Shown here one piece after another: positions 36,724 through 45,017 of a stretch of 64,000 bases of DNA. Location of the stretch: NCBI GenBank assembly GCA_965237635.1, contig CBDEFX010000002.1, positions 1,922,001 through 1,986,000 on the forward strand. Reading direction: 5' to 3'. Both the position numbers and the translations under genes were made by a program. Every line of letters begins with the position of its first letter. Positions within the stretch are counted from its first letter, which is position 1. Below the pieces are notes generated by a model. It was not told where the DNA came from, did no database searches, and saw only the letters and a list, made by a program, of their open reading frames with translations. The stretch comes from CBDEFX01 sp965237635. Its GTDB lineage: Bacteria > Chloroflexota > Dehalococcoidia > Lucifugimonadales > CAUZJF01.

Positions 36724-37704
36724 CTAGCCGCGTCTGTTGACCAGGTAAGTGACGAGCTCCTCCAACGATTCGCGGGCCGGGTTCTCCTCCAGCACAGCGA
36801 TCCTTTCCAACGCTGTCTCACAGAACTGGCCGGCTACTGCGTATGACTCCTCTATGACCGAGGAGTCTTGCACCAAGGCCACGGCTCGATCGAGCCTGTC
36901 GTCATCTCCGGGCTTTCGGAACAGTCTTGATATCGAGTCGTCGTCAGGGTAGCGCTCGACCGCTATGATGGCGGGGAGCGTCATAATACCCTGGGCCAGG
37001 TCATTCCCTACGGGCTTGCCCATCTCCTCTCGGGTGGCATCGAAGTCCAGGATGTCGTCGACTATCTGGAAGGCCATGCCCAAGTTGAAGCCGTAGTCCC
37101 TCAGCGCCTCGGTTATCGGCTCGGGAGCGCCGCTCAGTATAGCTCCCGCCTCGCCGGTCGTGGCGAAAAGTGACGCGGTCTTATCATGGATACGCTGAAG
37201 GTAGTCTTCCCTGCTCTGCCTCCAGTTGTAAGCTCCGGCCATCTCGTGCAACTCTCCGCTGGATAACTGCACGGTGGCCTGCGCGAACAGCTGCATCACC
37301 CTGATGTCTCCGGTGTCGCAGACCAGTTTGGCCGCGGTAGCAAGAACGAAATCGCCCACGAGCACCGCCGCATTTCTGCCCCACAAGCTCCCAATCGTGG
37401 CCCTGCCTCGTCGAATATTGGAGTTGTCGAGGAAGTCATCGTGGACGAGGGCAGCTACGTGCAACAACTCCACAGCCGACGCCATAGTCTCGACCGCGTG
37501 TCTATCGTAAGGGTGGAATCTGGATGCCAGCAACGCGAGCGCGGGCCTCAATCGTTTGCCTGTGTTGTCCATAACATGGTCGAGAATCTGAGATAGGAAG
37601 GGCGACTGGTCCCGGCCGAGGTCCTTCAGATTCTGACCCACCTGGTGCATCTCATCGCGAATAGGATCGTAGATGCGATCAAGAAGCTCCGCAGCCAACT
37701 CCAT
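36724..37704 (-). CDS. polyprenyl diphosphate synthase
   Basis: This trans-prenyltransferase of 326 residues has both aspartate-rich motifs, DDFLDNSN (with LLHVAALVH before it) and DDILDFDATREEMGKPVGNDL. It adds isopentenyl units to make a quinone side chain or similar product. Chain length cannot be told from the motifs. The start at ATG 37704 gives the standard length; the open frame continues upstream through 51 Arg/Ser-rich codons overlapping metG, considered unlikely. Downstream of metG on the same strand. Stop codon TAG. Confidence 0.9.
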   Translation of the reverse strand: MELAAELLDRIYDPIRDEMHQVGQNLKDLGRDQSPFLSQILDHVMDNTGKRLRPALALLASRFHPYDRHAVETMASAVELLHVAALVHDDFLDNSNIRRGRATIGSLWGRNAAVLVGDFVLATAAKLVCDTGDIRVMQLFAQATVQLSSGELHEMAGAYNWRQSREDYLQRIHDKTASLFATTGEAGAILSGAPEPITEALRDYGFNLGMAFQIVDDILDFDATREEMGKPVGNDLAQGIMTLPAIIAVERYPDDDSISRLFRKPGDDDRLDRAVALVQDSSVIEESYAVAGQFCETALERIAVLEENPARESLEELVTYLVNRRG

Positions 37705-37789
37705 CCGACCATCCGTGGAACTGGTGAAGTCTCCCTTGCGACGGCCTGAGTCACGGCGGATAGTTTGTTGGGACTTGGTGGCTTGCAAC

Positions 37790-39481
37790 CTAAGCGTTCT
37801 CCGCACTGTCAGGTGCCTGACCGATGCGTTGAGTCTCCCGCTCGACAACTTCCTCATCTAGCTTGACGAACAGTGGCTCTGGGGACTCCAGACCCTGTCC
37901 CGGCTTCAGCCCATCCGGACGCCATGTCCAGCCCTGGTCCTGGACCCGTCCTGTAAAACCAAGCATACCGTGTAGCCTCTCGGAGCTGAAGGGGAGGAAC
38001 GGATAGAGAGCCGTTTTGAGGCAGTTTATCACCGAGAGAGCGACCCACAGAGTCGTTGCTGCGTCACTGGTGTCGTTCTGCATCGCATGCCACGGAGCCT
38101 TCTGGTCAAGATAGCGGTTCGCCGACTGTGCGAGCGCCATCGACGAGCCCAGGGCGGCCCGGAACTTGCACACCTCGATGTTCTCGCCGGTTTCACGGAA
38201 CCTGCGCTCAGCCTCTGCCAGCAGATCGTTGGCATCAGAGTCCAAGGCTCCAGGCTCGGGCACCTTCCCGTCAAAATTCCGATATGACATGGTCAGGACT
38301 CTATGCACCAGATTGCCGTAGGTGGCGACAAGCTCGTCGTTGTTGCCTCGCACGTATTCGCGCCACGAGAAGTCGGAGTCGCTGGTCTCGGGCATGTTGG
38401 CCGTCAGCACATACCGGAGAGGATCGGGCTCGTACCGGTCCAGGTAGTCGGAAAGCCAGACCGCCCAGTTGCGGCTGGTCGAGAACTTGAGACCCTCCAG
38501 GTTCAGGTACTCGTTCGCGGGCACGTCATATGGGAGGTTTAGCCCTCCGTACCCCATCAGCATCGCAGGCCAGATTATTGTATGAAAGGGGATGTTGTCC
38601 TTGCCCATGAAGTAGTAGGCTCTCGACTCTTGCTGCCAGAAGTCGCGCCAGCGATCGTCGTGCCCGTCATTCGTTGCCCACTCGATGGCAGCGGACAGAT
38701 AGCCGATCACGGCCTCGAACCACACGTAGAGCCGCTTACCGTCGTAGCCGTCCAACGGAACCGGTATCCCCCAATCGATATCCCTTGTGATGGCACGGTC
38801 GTGCAGACCGCCCTCAAGATATCCGATCGAGAAATTGCGGACGTTCGACCTCCAGTGTGCTTGAGGGCGCACCCAGTCCAGCAGGCGGTCCTCGAAGGCG
38901 CTGAGCTTGAGGAAGAAGTGCTCGGTCTCTCGGATTTCCGGCTCGTTCCCGCAAAGCAGGCAGACCATGCCGATGAGCTCCTCGGGGTCCAGTGTACGCC
39001 CGCAGTTGTCACACTGGTCACCCTTGGCGCCGTCAGAGCCGCAGTGGGGACACTTGCCCTGCACGTAGCGGTCGGCCAAGAAGCGTCGGTCTATCACGCA
39101 GTAAGGCTGCGACATCGTGCCTTTGTAAACATAGCCATTCTCAAGAAGCCTCAGGAACATGTCCTGCGCCACCTGACTGTGGTTCTCCGTGTGGGTAGAG
39201 GTGAAGAGATCAAAGCTGATTCCCAGACGTTTCCAGTTGTCCAGGAACTCGGTGTGGTACTGGCTGAAGACCTCTTCGGGGGACACGCCTCGCTTTTCGG
39301 CCTCGATCGTAACGGGGGTGCCATGGGAGTCGCTACCCGACACCATAAGCACCTGATTTCCTTTGAGCCGGTGATAGCGAGCGAAGATGTCGGCGGGTAC
39401 CGCAACCCCCGCCACGTAACCCATATGGATCGAGCCGTTGGCGTAGGGCCAGGCGACGGCTACAAGGATGCGGTCGGACAT
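37790..39481 (-). CDS. metG: methionyl-tRNA synthetase
   Basis: This 563-residue class I synthetase has HIGH as SIHMGY, KMSKS as KFSTSRN, the zinc knuckles CPHC ... CDNC ... CLLC, and the methionine pocket WPYANG and FEAVIGY. It charges tRNA-Met for initiation and elongation. The C-terminal tRNA-binding (EMAP/Trbp) domain is absent, as in many bacteria with a short MetRS. AGGATACAGA precedes the ATG. The upstream gap has a GAGACGCCCC palindrome at 39589-39611. Stop codon TAG. Confidence 0.97.
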   Translation of the reverse strand: MSDRILVAVAWPYANGSIHMGYVAGVAVPADIFARYHRLKGNQVLMVSGSDSHGTPVTIEAEKRGVSPEEVFSQYHTEFLDNWKRLGISFDLFTSTHTENHSQVAQDMFLRLLENGYVYKGTMSQPYCVIDRRFLADRYVQGKCPHCGSDGAKGDQCDNCGRTLDPEELIGMVCLLCGNEPEIRETEHFFLKLSAFEDRLLDWVRPQAHWRSNVRNFSIGYLEGGLHDRAITRDIDWGIPVPLDGYDGKRLYVWFEAVIGYLSAAIEWATNDGHDDRWRDFWQQESRAYYFMGKDNIPFHTIIWPAMLMGYGGLNLPYDVPANEYLNLEGLKFSTSRNWAVWLSDYLDRYEPDPLRYVLTANMPETSDSDFSWREYVRGNNDELVATYGNLVHRVLTMSYRNFDGKVPEPGALDSDANDLLAEAERRFRETGENIEVCKFRAALGSSMALAQSANRYLDQKAPWHAMQNDTSDAATTLWVALSVINCLKTALYPFLPFSSERLHGMLGFTGRVQDQGWTWRPDGLKPGQGLESPEPLFVKLDEEVVERETQRIGQAPDSAENA

Positions 39482-39588
39482 TCTGTATCCTGCACAGCAG
39501 CTAGGACCGTTAAGTGAATCATATCACAATCGCTTACCTCGACGTGCCTTCAATCTCGGCTTGACAGAGGGCGAGCACCTCTTACGTA

Positions 39589-39611
39589 GAGACGCCCCGG
39601 CGGGGCGTCTC
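39589..39611. repeat. palindromic repeat, GAGACGCCCC family
   Basis: A 10-base stem GAGACGCCCC with its complement and a 3-base loop; related to 2808-2842. The last in-frame stop of the extended rsmI reading frame lies inside this element, which may have been inserted near the gene's original end. Confidence 0.75.
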
Positions 39612-40503
39612 AGGGTGTATCTTCGCCCGGTTCGGAGGCCTGTATCTCCCTCTGTACACGGTCATCGCCACGGGTGGTCTGTCGGCCTATCTCAAGCCAA
39701 ATACGGTACACCCTGCTGCGCGGAAGGCCGGTCTCCCGGACCGCCTGCGCCACGGCGTCCTTTACCCGAGCGCCGTCGGCTTTCAGCCCGGCGAGGAGGT
39801 CTCGTACGGCCTACTCCTGCACTGGCTGCTCATCCGCCGTCTCTTCTGCTCCCCCGATGACCAGTGTGAACTCGCCCCTGGGGCGCACGAAGTGGTCAAC
39901 CGCCTCCGAAACGGTGCCTCGAAATATCTCTTCGTGCAGCTTGGTTAACTCGCGGCAAACAACGATGCGGCGGTCCCCGAGGGTCTCGTGGACATCATCT
40001 AGCGCACGCCTTAGCCTGTGGGGCGTCTCGAAGGCCAGCACCGCGCGACTTTCCTCCGCAAGGGACTCCAGGAGTCTTCTTCGCGCCGCCTGTGTTCTCG
40101 GCAGGAACCCGAGGTATACGAACTGGTCGACCGCCATGCCGGAAACGGCTATCGCGGAGGTGACGGCCGACGGCCCCGGAATGGGGACCACCGTCGCTCC
40201 TGCCTGGATTGCTGCGGAGACGAGCTCCGAGCCTGGGTCGCTGATACCGGGCATACCGGCGTCCGACACCAGAGCAACGTCTTTTTCCGATAGCGTGCGA
40301 AGTAGCCGCGGGAGGGCGCGGAGTTTGTTGTGCTCATGGTAGCTGGTCAGAGGCGTGTGTATGTTGTGGCGGCCTAACAACCGGCGGGTGACCCTGGTGT
40401 CCTCGGCGGCGATAAGATCGACCTCACCGAGGACCCTAAGGGCCCTGAGGGTGATGTCTTCCAGGTTGCCGATCGGCGTCGCAACTACGTACAGAGTCGG
40501 CAT
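39610..40503 (-). pseudogene. rsmI: 16S rRNA 2'-O-methyltransferase RsmI with in-frame TAG before the C-terminal domain
   Basis: The frame is 297 residues including the TAG. RsmI methylates C1402 of 16S rRNA in the decoding centre. The methylase part starts TLYVVATPIGNLEDIT at 40503, includes AAEDTRVTRRLL and VALVSDAGMPGISDPG, and ends near residue 228. A TAG at 39811-39813 (codon 231) is followed in frame by LLAGLKADGARVKDAVAQ, then ETGLPRSRVYRIWLEI, the RsmI C-terminal helical domain. A TGA then closes the frame at 39610-39612. The methylase part alone could be made; the C-terminal domain would need readthrough. The longer frame upstream of 40503 is not conserved. Confidence 0.9.
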
Positions 40504-40626
40504 GCCGGCCTCGCGACTGTCGCAGAAACCAGAGACCGGCGCCTCGCCAAGATGGCTGGGCACCGGTCGCCGCGTTCTTTCCTTGTCGGCGAAGGTCTCC
40601 GTGGGGAGACGGCCGACCGCCCTACC

Positions 40627-40830
40627 TCAATGGGTCTGTGGGTTCGCTCCGTGCGTGTCGACCTTGAGGCACGACCGGCGAAAAGCATCGAAGTAGGGCC
40701 TTGGCTGCTTACATTCGTAGGGATGAGCTGGGTAATCGGTCCCCTGGCAGCCGCACGACCACACCCGGATCACGGCCTGGGTCTGGCACTGCGGACAAGT
40801 CACTACGCTGGAACTGACCACGTCTGCCAT
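40627..40830 (-). CDS. small cysteine-rich zinc-ribbon-like protein, 67 aa
   Basis: The ATG at 40830 has GAGG five bases upstream. The protein contains CPQC, then SCGCQ, then YECKQ and a later Cys: a run of Cys pairs suggesting one zinc site. No family is recognised. It lies between rsmI and yqeK on the same strand, so it is probably part of the same transcript. The short length and single-gene evidence keep confidence moderate. Confidence 0.55.
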   Translation of the reverse strand: MADVVSSSVVTCPQCQTQAVIRVWSCGCQGTDYPAHPYECKQPRPYFDAFRRSCLKVDTHGANPQTH

Positions 40831-40949
40831 TTTAACCTCGAAGTAGCTGGGCGATCAAAACTGCCAGCCTAGTTTACAACATTCCATCCGCCGTCGCTTG
40901 CTGGAGCACGGTTTCTTTGATGGCTCGAACTGGGCGAGCCTTGCAGGGT

Positions 40950-41525
40950 TCAGCGCAGAGCGATTATCAGCTCGTTTCTCAGCTCGAGGGATTCTGGATG
41001 GACCAGGTTGCCCTCGCGGAGGTGGTACGTCAGCTCTCGCTCCAGGAACGCGACGATCGCCCGGTCCAGACTATCGTAGGCCAGCGCCTTGACTTCGTTC
41101 CTTTCGGGGTACAGCTCGAGCTTATGAGGGTCCAGCTTATCGGCCAGGAAGACGACCTTGGCTACCGGCCCCATGCCCCTCCTACCGGTGGAATGCCATC
41201 GGACGGCCTCTAGAACCCTGTGATCGGCCACGCCGTCCGTCCGTTCGAGCGACTGCGCCGCGACCGCACCATGCAGCAACAATGGATTACTCTCTTCAAC
41301 GGGGTGAACATCCAGGCCGTGGCGTCGGGCCTCCTCCAGAAGTGCATCGCCCTTCATCGCCCTGGCCAGGTCGTGGGCGGCTGCACCAAGATCAACAGGA
41401 GCAAGGTCGACGCCATGGCGCTCAGCCAGGTCTCGGGCAACTGCGCGGACTCGCTCGGCGTGGTCTCGTAGGCCTTTGGGCGCCTGGCGGAGTCTCTCCA
41501 GGATAGCCGGTGGAAGCTCTCCCAC
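40950..41525 (-). CDS. yqeK: YqeK-like HD-domain hydrolase
   Basis: This 191-residue HD superfamily protein has the N-terminal H in RDHAERVRAVA, AAHDLARAM in place of the usual ALLHDxAK, then LLLHGAVAA, VRWHSTGR and VFLADKLDPHK. YqeK enzymes hydrolyse diadenosine tetraphosphate. The Asp of the HD pair is present in AAHD. GTG start, 6 bases after the HIT gene's stop, suggests an operon. Length is typical. Stop codon TGA. Confidence 0.85.
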   Translation of the reverse strand: MGELPPAILERLRQAPKGLRDHAERVRAVARDLAERHGVDLAPVDLGAAAHDLARAMKGDALLEEARRHGLDVHPVEESNPLLLHGAVAAQSLERTDGVADHRVLEAVRWHSTGRRGMGPVAKVVFLADKLDPHKLELYPERNEVKALAYDSLDRAIVAFLERELTYHLREGNLVHPESLELRNELIIALR

Positions 41526-41531
41526 GGCGAC

Positions 41532-41876
41532 CTACGCCATCTCGCGCAGGCGTCTACCGCCGAGCACATGCAGATGGAGATGGGGCACCATCTGACCGGC
41601 GTTCCGTCCCTGGTTGAAGACGAGCCGATATCCATCATCGACCAGACCCTCGCGCTGGGCCATATCCTTAGCGGCCTGGAACATGCCCCCGATCATAGCG
41701 TGGTGCTACGCGGTGAGGTTGGTCAGGTAGGCAAAGTGGCTGTTCGGTATCACGAGAAGGTGTACGGGTGCCTTTGGCGCGATGTCTCTGATGACAAAGC
41801 AGTTGTCATCGCTGTAGAGGACCTCGCTCTCCAGGTCGCCGTCTCGGATCCGGCAGAAGATACACTCTTCGGGCAC
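41532..41876 (-). pseudogene. HIT-family hydrolase interrupted by in-frame TAG
   Basis: The frame of 114 codons starts at GTG 41876, with GGAGG nine bases upstream. It carries CIFC near the start, HLLVIPNSHF, and after the TAG HHAMIGGMF and the histidine triad HLHLHVLGGR. HIT proteins cleave nucleotide phosphoramidates or dinucleoside polyphosphates. The TAG at 41706-41708 is codon 57, in NLTA-x-HHAM, where relatives usually have Glu. Without readthrough the triad would not be made. It directly precedes yqeK on the minus strand. Final stop codon TAG. Confidence 0.9.
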
Positions 41877-41934
41877 TCGTATTGGCCTCCGTGGGGCGTG
41901 CTCAAGGGACCGTGACTCGCTTAGTCCGGCCGCG

Positions 41935-42477
41935 TTAGAACAGGCCCAGCTCGATTATGAACTGCGGGATGAGGAAGGTCCCCGCGATAACGGCGGCCCG
42001 GGTCGTGGACGTCAGTGCGAGGGTATGACGCACAGCGACCAACATAGCGGCGAACCACCATACGACGACCACGGCGAAGAACGTGATGCTCACGCTTGGT
42101 CCTAGCCAGCCGATGAAGCTAAGCAAGGCCAGGAATATGGCCGGTGACTGGGCGAATCCGGTTGAACGAGCTATCTGACTCCAATCAGGAACAGCTGTCC
42201 CTTTGGTTGAAAACAGCGGCAAGGCGAGATAGAGGAGGAAGACCCAAACCGCCCACCAGGAGAACCAGTAGATGACCGACCCCAACGGGATGCCGTAACC
42301 GGGTCCGACGCCGAACCCTATCGCAAGGCCCGCGAGCAGCACTACCAGTATGGCCTGATAGTTGGCGTTTTTGTCTGATTTGACCTCCTCGTGCGTCGCC
42401 CTGTGGAGGAGTGCGGTCCCGACCATTTTCGAGATGAGCGAGAACCCACCGAACGGCCTGCGGGCTTCATCGCTCAC
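41935..42477 (-). CDS. Yip1-like multi-span membrane protein
   Basis: This 180-residue protein has five predicted helices (about residues 41-60, 65-90, 110-128, 130-150, 160-178), with a short N-terminal cytoplasmic segment including SLISKMVGTAL. The spacing and the small size resemble Yip1-domain proteins of bacteria. Function is unknown. GTG start with GGAG nine bases upstream. It is 58 bases from the HIT gene and reads toward it. Stop codon TAA. Confidence 0.6.
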   Translation of the reverse strand: MSDEARRPFGGFSLISKMVGTALLHRATHEEVKSDKNANYQAILVVLLAGLAIGFGVGPGYGIPLGSVIYWFSWWAVWVFLLYLALPLFSTKGTAVPDWSQIARSTGFAQSPAIFLALLSFIGWLGPSVSITFFAVVVVWWFAAMLVAVRHTLALTSTTRAAVIAGTFLIPQFIIELGLF

Positions 42478-42563
42478 GGGGCCTGCTCCTCATACCACCC
42501 CACCTCGCGCCTGGACTGCGAAGACCGGCCGAGTCTGCCAACCGAGTGCGATACACGGCTACT

Positions 42564-42956
42564 TCACGACGGATGCTGGAGTAGCTCAATGCGGACATCG
42601 ACTGGGGCTTTAATGAAGGCGATTCGCGGGCCGTTAAGCACGTCGATCGGACCCTCCATAAGCTCGGCCCCGAGCCCACCAAGCCGCTCTATCTCGGCCT
42701 CGATGTCGTCGACTGCAATACCGAAGTGTTCCAGGCCCCAGTGCGCGCTGGCGTCCCCACCACTCATCTTTTCCTCTGTGCGCGCGCTGGAGACGTTCAC
42801 GATAATCCCGTTAGTCGTCTCGCAACGTATGAAGCGGTCGCCCCACGGCCGCACCGAGTCGCTAACGATCTTGAAGTTGAACGCCTTGACATACCAGTCC
42901 ACGGTCCTTTTAGGATCAGGCGACTTCAGGTGCACGTGGTCGAACTCGTGGGCCAT
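42564..42956 (-). CDS. VOC-family (glyoxalase/bleomycin-resistance-type) protein
   Basis: This 130-residue single vicinal-oxygen-chelate domain has the first-strand metal ligand H in DHVHLKSPDP, WYVKAFNF, then GLEHFGIAVDDIEAE and FIKAPVDVRIELLQ with the terminal Glu. It could bind a divalent metal, but the reaction is not predictable. AAAGGGGGA precedes the ATG. It reads away from trpF, in the same direction. Stop codon TGA. Confidence 0.85.
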   Translation of the reverse strand: MAHEFDHVHLKSPDPKRTVDWYVKAFNFKIVSDSVRPWGDRFIRCETTNGIIVNVSSARTEEKMSGGDASAHWGLEHFGIAVDDIEAEIERLGGLGAELMEGPIDVLNGPRIAFIKAPVDVRIELLQHPS

Positions 42957-43075
42957 CGAATGTCCCCCTTTTTGAATGAGTGTTCGCCGCCGGACAGCCT
43001 ATGGCATCCCGTGGAGGGCTGTCAAGAGACGGCGCCGAGTGGCAAGGGGAGCAAGGCCTTGCCCCACATCGGACC

Positions 43076-43750
43076 CTACGATCCGTTGAGGCGGCGGTCT
43101 GTCCGTCTCACCGCCTCCGCAAACGCCGCTATTTTCTGCGGGTCCTTGGCGCCGTCAGTTTCCACGCCGCTGGAAACGTCTACGCCCCAGGGCAGTGCCG
43201 TGCCGATCGCCTGCCCCACGTTGTCGGGGTTCAGGCCTCCAGCCAACAGGAAACCGTGGTGCCTCGCGACCTCGCCCGCGATCCGCCAGTCAAAGGTCTT
43301 ACCGGTACCGCCCGACACGCCGGCCACGTACTTGTCGAGCATCGCAATGTGTCCCTCTGAGACAACCTCGCCAACCTGACGCAGGGTCTCAGCGGCCGCT
43401 TTCTCCACGGGCCCCTCATCATGCACCTTGATCTGTTTGATGATCGGGACGGACAGTGCTCGCCAGTATTCGATAGGCTCGGTGCCGCATAGATGGGCCA
43501 TGTCCAGTCCGCACCGTCGGACGACCTCGCCGACCTCCTCTACGGGTTGGTCAGCAAAAAGGCCGACCAACTCCGGGCCCCCTTCGCCCCGCCGGCGGCG
43601 GTAGTCGAGGATGATAGATTGGGCCCGATCTATGGAAAGCTGCCTTCTCGCCCCGGGAACGAAGTTGAAACCAAGGAAGTCGGCTCCCGCCTCGGCTGCC
43701 ACGATCGCGTTATCGGCGTCGCGGAGGCCGCATATTTTAAGCTTGGTCAC
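43076..43750 (-). CDS. trpF: phosphoribosylanthranilate isomerase
   Basis: This 224-residue TIM barrel isomerises phosphoribosylanthranilate to the carboxyphenylaminodeoxyribulose phosphate. It begins LKICGLRDADNA (catalytic Cys), includes DFLGFNFVPGARR, the Asp in VSGGTGKTFDW, and LAGGLNPDNV with GVDVSSGVET at the phosphate site. The GTG start overlaps the TGA of trpC by 4 bases, so the two are translationally coupled. Stop codon TAG. Confidence 0.96.
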   Translation of the reverse strand: MTKLKICGLRDADNAIVAAEAGADFLGFNFVPGARRQLSIDRAQSIILDYRRRRGEGGPELVGLFADQPVEEVGEVVRRCGLDMAHLCGTEPIEYWRALSVPIIKQIKVHDEGPVEKAAAETLRQVGEVVSEGHIAMLDKYVAGVSGGTGKTFDWRIAGEVARHHGFLLAGGLNPDNVGQAIGTALPWGVDVSSGVETDGAKDPQKIAAFAEAVRRTDRRLNGS

Positions 43751-44532
43751 ACCAGCTCCCTTAGCTTCGCACCCGGGTCTTTCGCTGTCATAAGGGACTC
43801 GCCCACGAGCACGGCGCTCGCTCCTGCCTTCTCCAAACGCTCGACGTCGTTTCGGCTACCGATACCGCTCTCGCTCACGACTATCGCGTGGTCCGGCAAC
43901 ATGGGGGCCAGACGTTCCGTGACAGCGAGATCGGTCTTGAATGTTCGAAGGTCGCGATTGTTTACGCCGACGATCTCGGCACCCGCGTCCAGAGCGACCT
44001 TGATCTCGGCCTCGTCGTGGACCTCGACCAGGCACTGCATCCAGTGCTTCTGCGATAGCTCCAACAGGGCCCTCAGATTCCGGGGCTCTAGGACCGCCAC
44101 TATCAGCAGCAGAGCGTCGGCCCCGTACGCACGGGACTCGTACACCTGGTAAGGGTCGAAGATGAAGTCCTTACGCAGCACCGGAATCCCTCGCGGACCT
44201 ACAACATCTCGCACCGCCTCCATGTGGTCAATGCTGCCCTGAAAGTGGTCGACGTTCGTCAACACGGAGATGGCGGCCGCGCCGTTGTCGGCATAGGTCT
44301 GAGCAAGGGAGACGGGGTCGAAATCTTCCCGAAGGAGCCCTTTAGCAGGCGATTCTTTCTTTATCTCCGCAATGACGCGCACTCTATCGCCCATCAGCGC
44401 GCCCGCGAGGTTCAGCGGCGCGGCCTGGTCAGCCATACGTCGCTCAAGTTCGGATACGGGAGCCTCTGATTGGAGGCGCTCGACCTCTCGTCTTTTCGCG
44501 GAGACGATCTCTTTCAGAATCTGGTCCACCAT
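43747..44532 (-). CDS. trpC: indole-3-glycerol phosphate synthase
   Basis: This 261-residue TIM barrel cyclises the TrpF product to indole-3-glycerol phosphate. It has VIAEIKKESPAKG with the catalytic lysine, VLRKDFIFDPYQVYESRAYGADALLLIV, and VGVNNRDLRTFKTDL and SESGIGSRNDVERL. It follows hicA so closely that the hicA TAG, two codons later, is in the same frame as its ATG, which is accidental or meaningful only if the TAG is read. Length is typical. Stop codon TGA. Confidence 0.96.
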   Translation of the reverse strand: MVDQILKEIVSAKRREVERLQSEAPVSELERRMADQAAPLNLAGALMGDRVRVIAEIKKESPAKGLLREDFDPVSLAQTYADNGAAAISVLTNVDHFQGSIDHMEAVRDVVGPRGIPVLRKDFIFDPYQVYESRAYGADALLLIVAVLEPRNLRALLELSQKHWMQCLVEVHDEAEIKVALDAGAEIVGVNNRDLRTFKTDLAVTERLAPMLPDHAIVVSESGIGSRNDVERLEKAGASAVLVGESLMTAKDPGAKLRELV

Positions 44533-44538
44533 GACATC

Positions 44539-44766
44539 CTAGAGGTGATCGGCCAGCTCTTCTCTACTTACCCTGGCCGTACGCAGAATAGACTGTACAA
44601 TCCTCGGATTGAGCGTGCGGTTTCCATGGACAGGTACCGTAGCCCTCCGACCAGGGTCAGATGGGAACACCAAGTAGTGATGACTCCCTCTGACTCGGAT
44701 CTCCCGAAATCCCAGTTGCTTCAGCGCTCGAATAACCTCCGACCCACTGGGACGAGGCAACCGCAC
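44539..44766 (-). CDS. hicA: HicA-family mRNA interferase toxin
   Basis: This 75-residue protein of the double-stranded-RNA-binding-like HicA fold has SGSEVIRALKQLGF and the catalytic His in RVRGSHHYLVF, ending with VPVHGNRTLNPRIVQSIL. HicA cleaves mRNA when not bound by HicB. The GTG start overlaps the TAG of hicB by one base. It lies between trpD and trpC on the same strand. Stop codon TAG. Confidence 0.9.
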   Translation of the reverse strand: MRLPRPSGSEVIRALKQLGFREIRVRGSHHYLVFPSDPGRRATVPVHGNRTLNPRIVQSILRTARVSREELADHL

Positions 44767-44993
44767 TATACGGCAACCTCAACCGAGCTAACTCTATCCT
44801 CATCGCCAAGCGGCACCGGCTGCCCAGTGGCCTTCAAGCCTTCAATGGTTACCTCTGCAGCTTCCTTGATCTTGTCAAGCGCCTCTCGTCTAGTGGTCCC
44901 ATAGCTACCCACTGAGAGCGCGGGTATCGTAGCGATATACATCTCCTCTTCTTGGTCCCACTCGACAACTACCGTGTAACGTATCTTCTCCAA
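44766..44993 (-). CDS. hicB: HicB-family antitoxin
   Basis: This 75-residue short HicB has YTVVVEWDQEEE, YIATIPALSVGSYG and EALDKIKEAAEVTIEGL, the partial RNase-H-like fold of HicB. No separate DNA-binding domain is seen. The start is TTG, strongly supported by GGAGGTGA six bases upstream. The order hicB-hicA is the less common one and places the antitoxin first. It lies 24 bases after trpD on the same strand, so it probably shares the trp transcript. Stop codon TAG. Confidence 0.88.
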   Translation of the reverse strand: MEKIRYTVVVEWDQEEEMYIATIPALSVGSYGTTRREALDKIKEAAEVTIEGLKATGQPVPLGDEDRVSSVEVAV

Positions 44994-45017
44994 AAGGTCA
45001 CCTCCCTACTACCAGCT

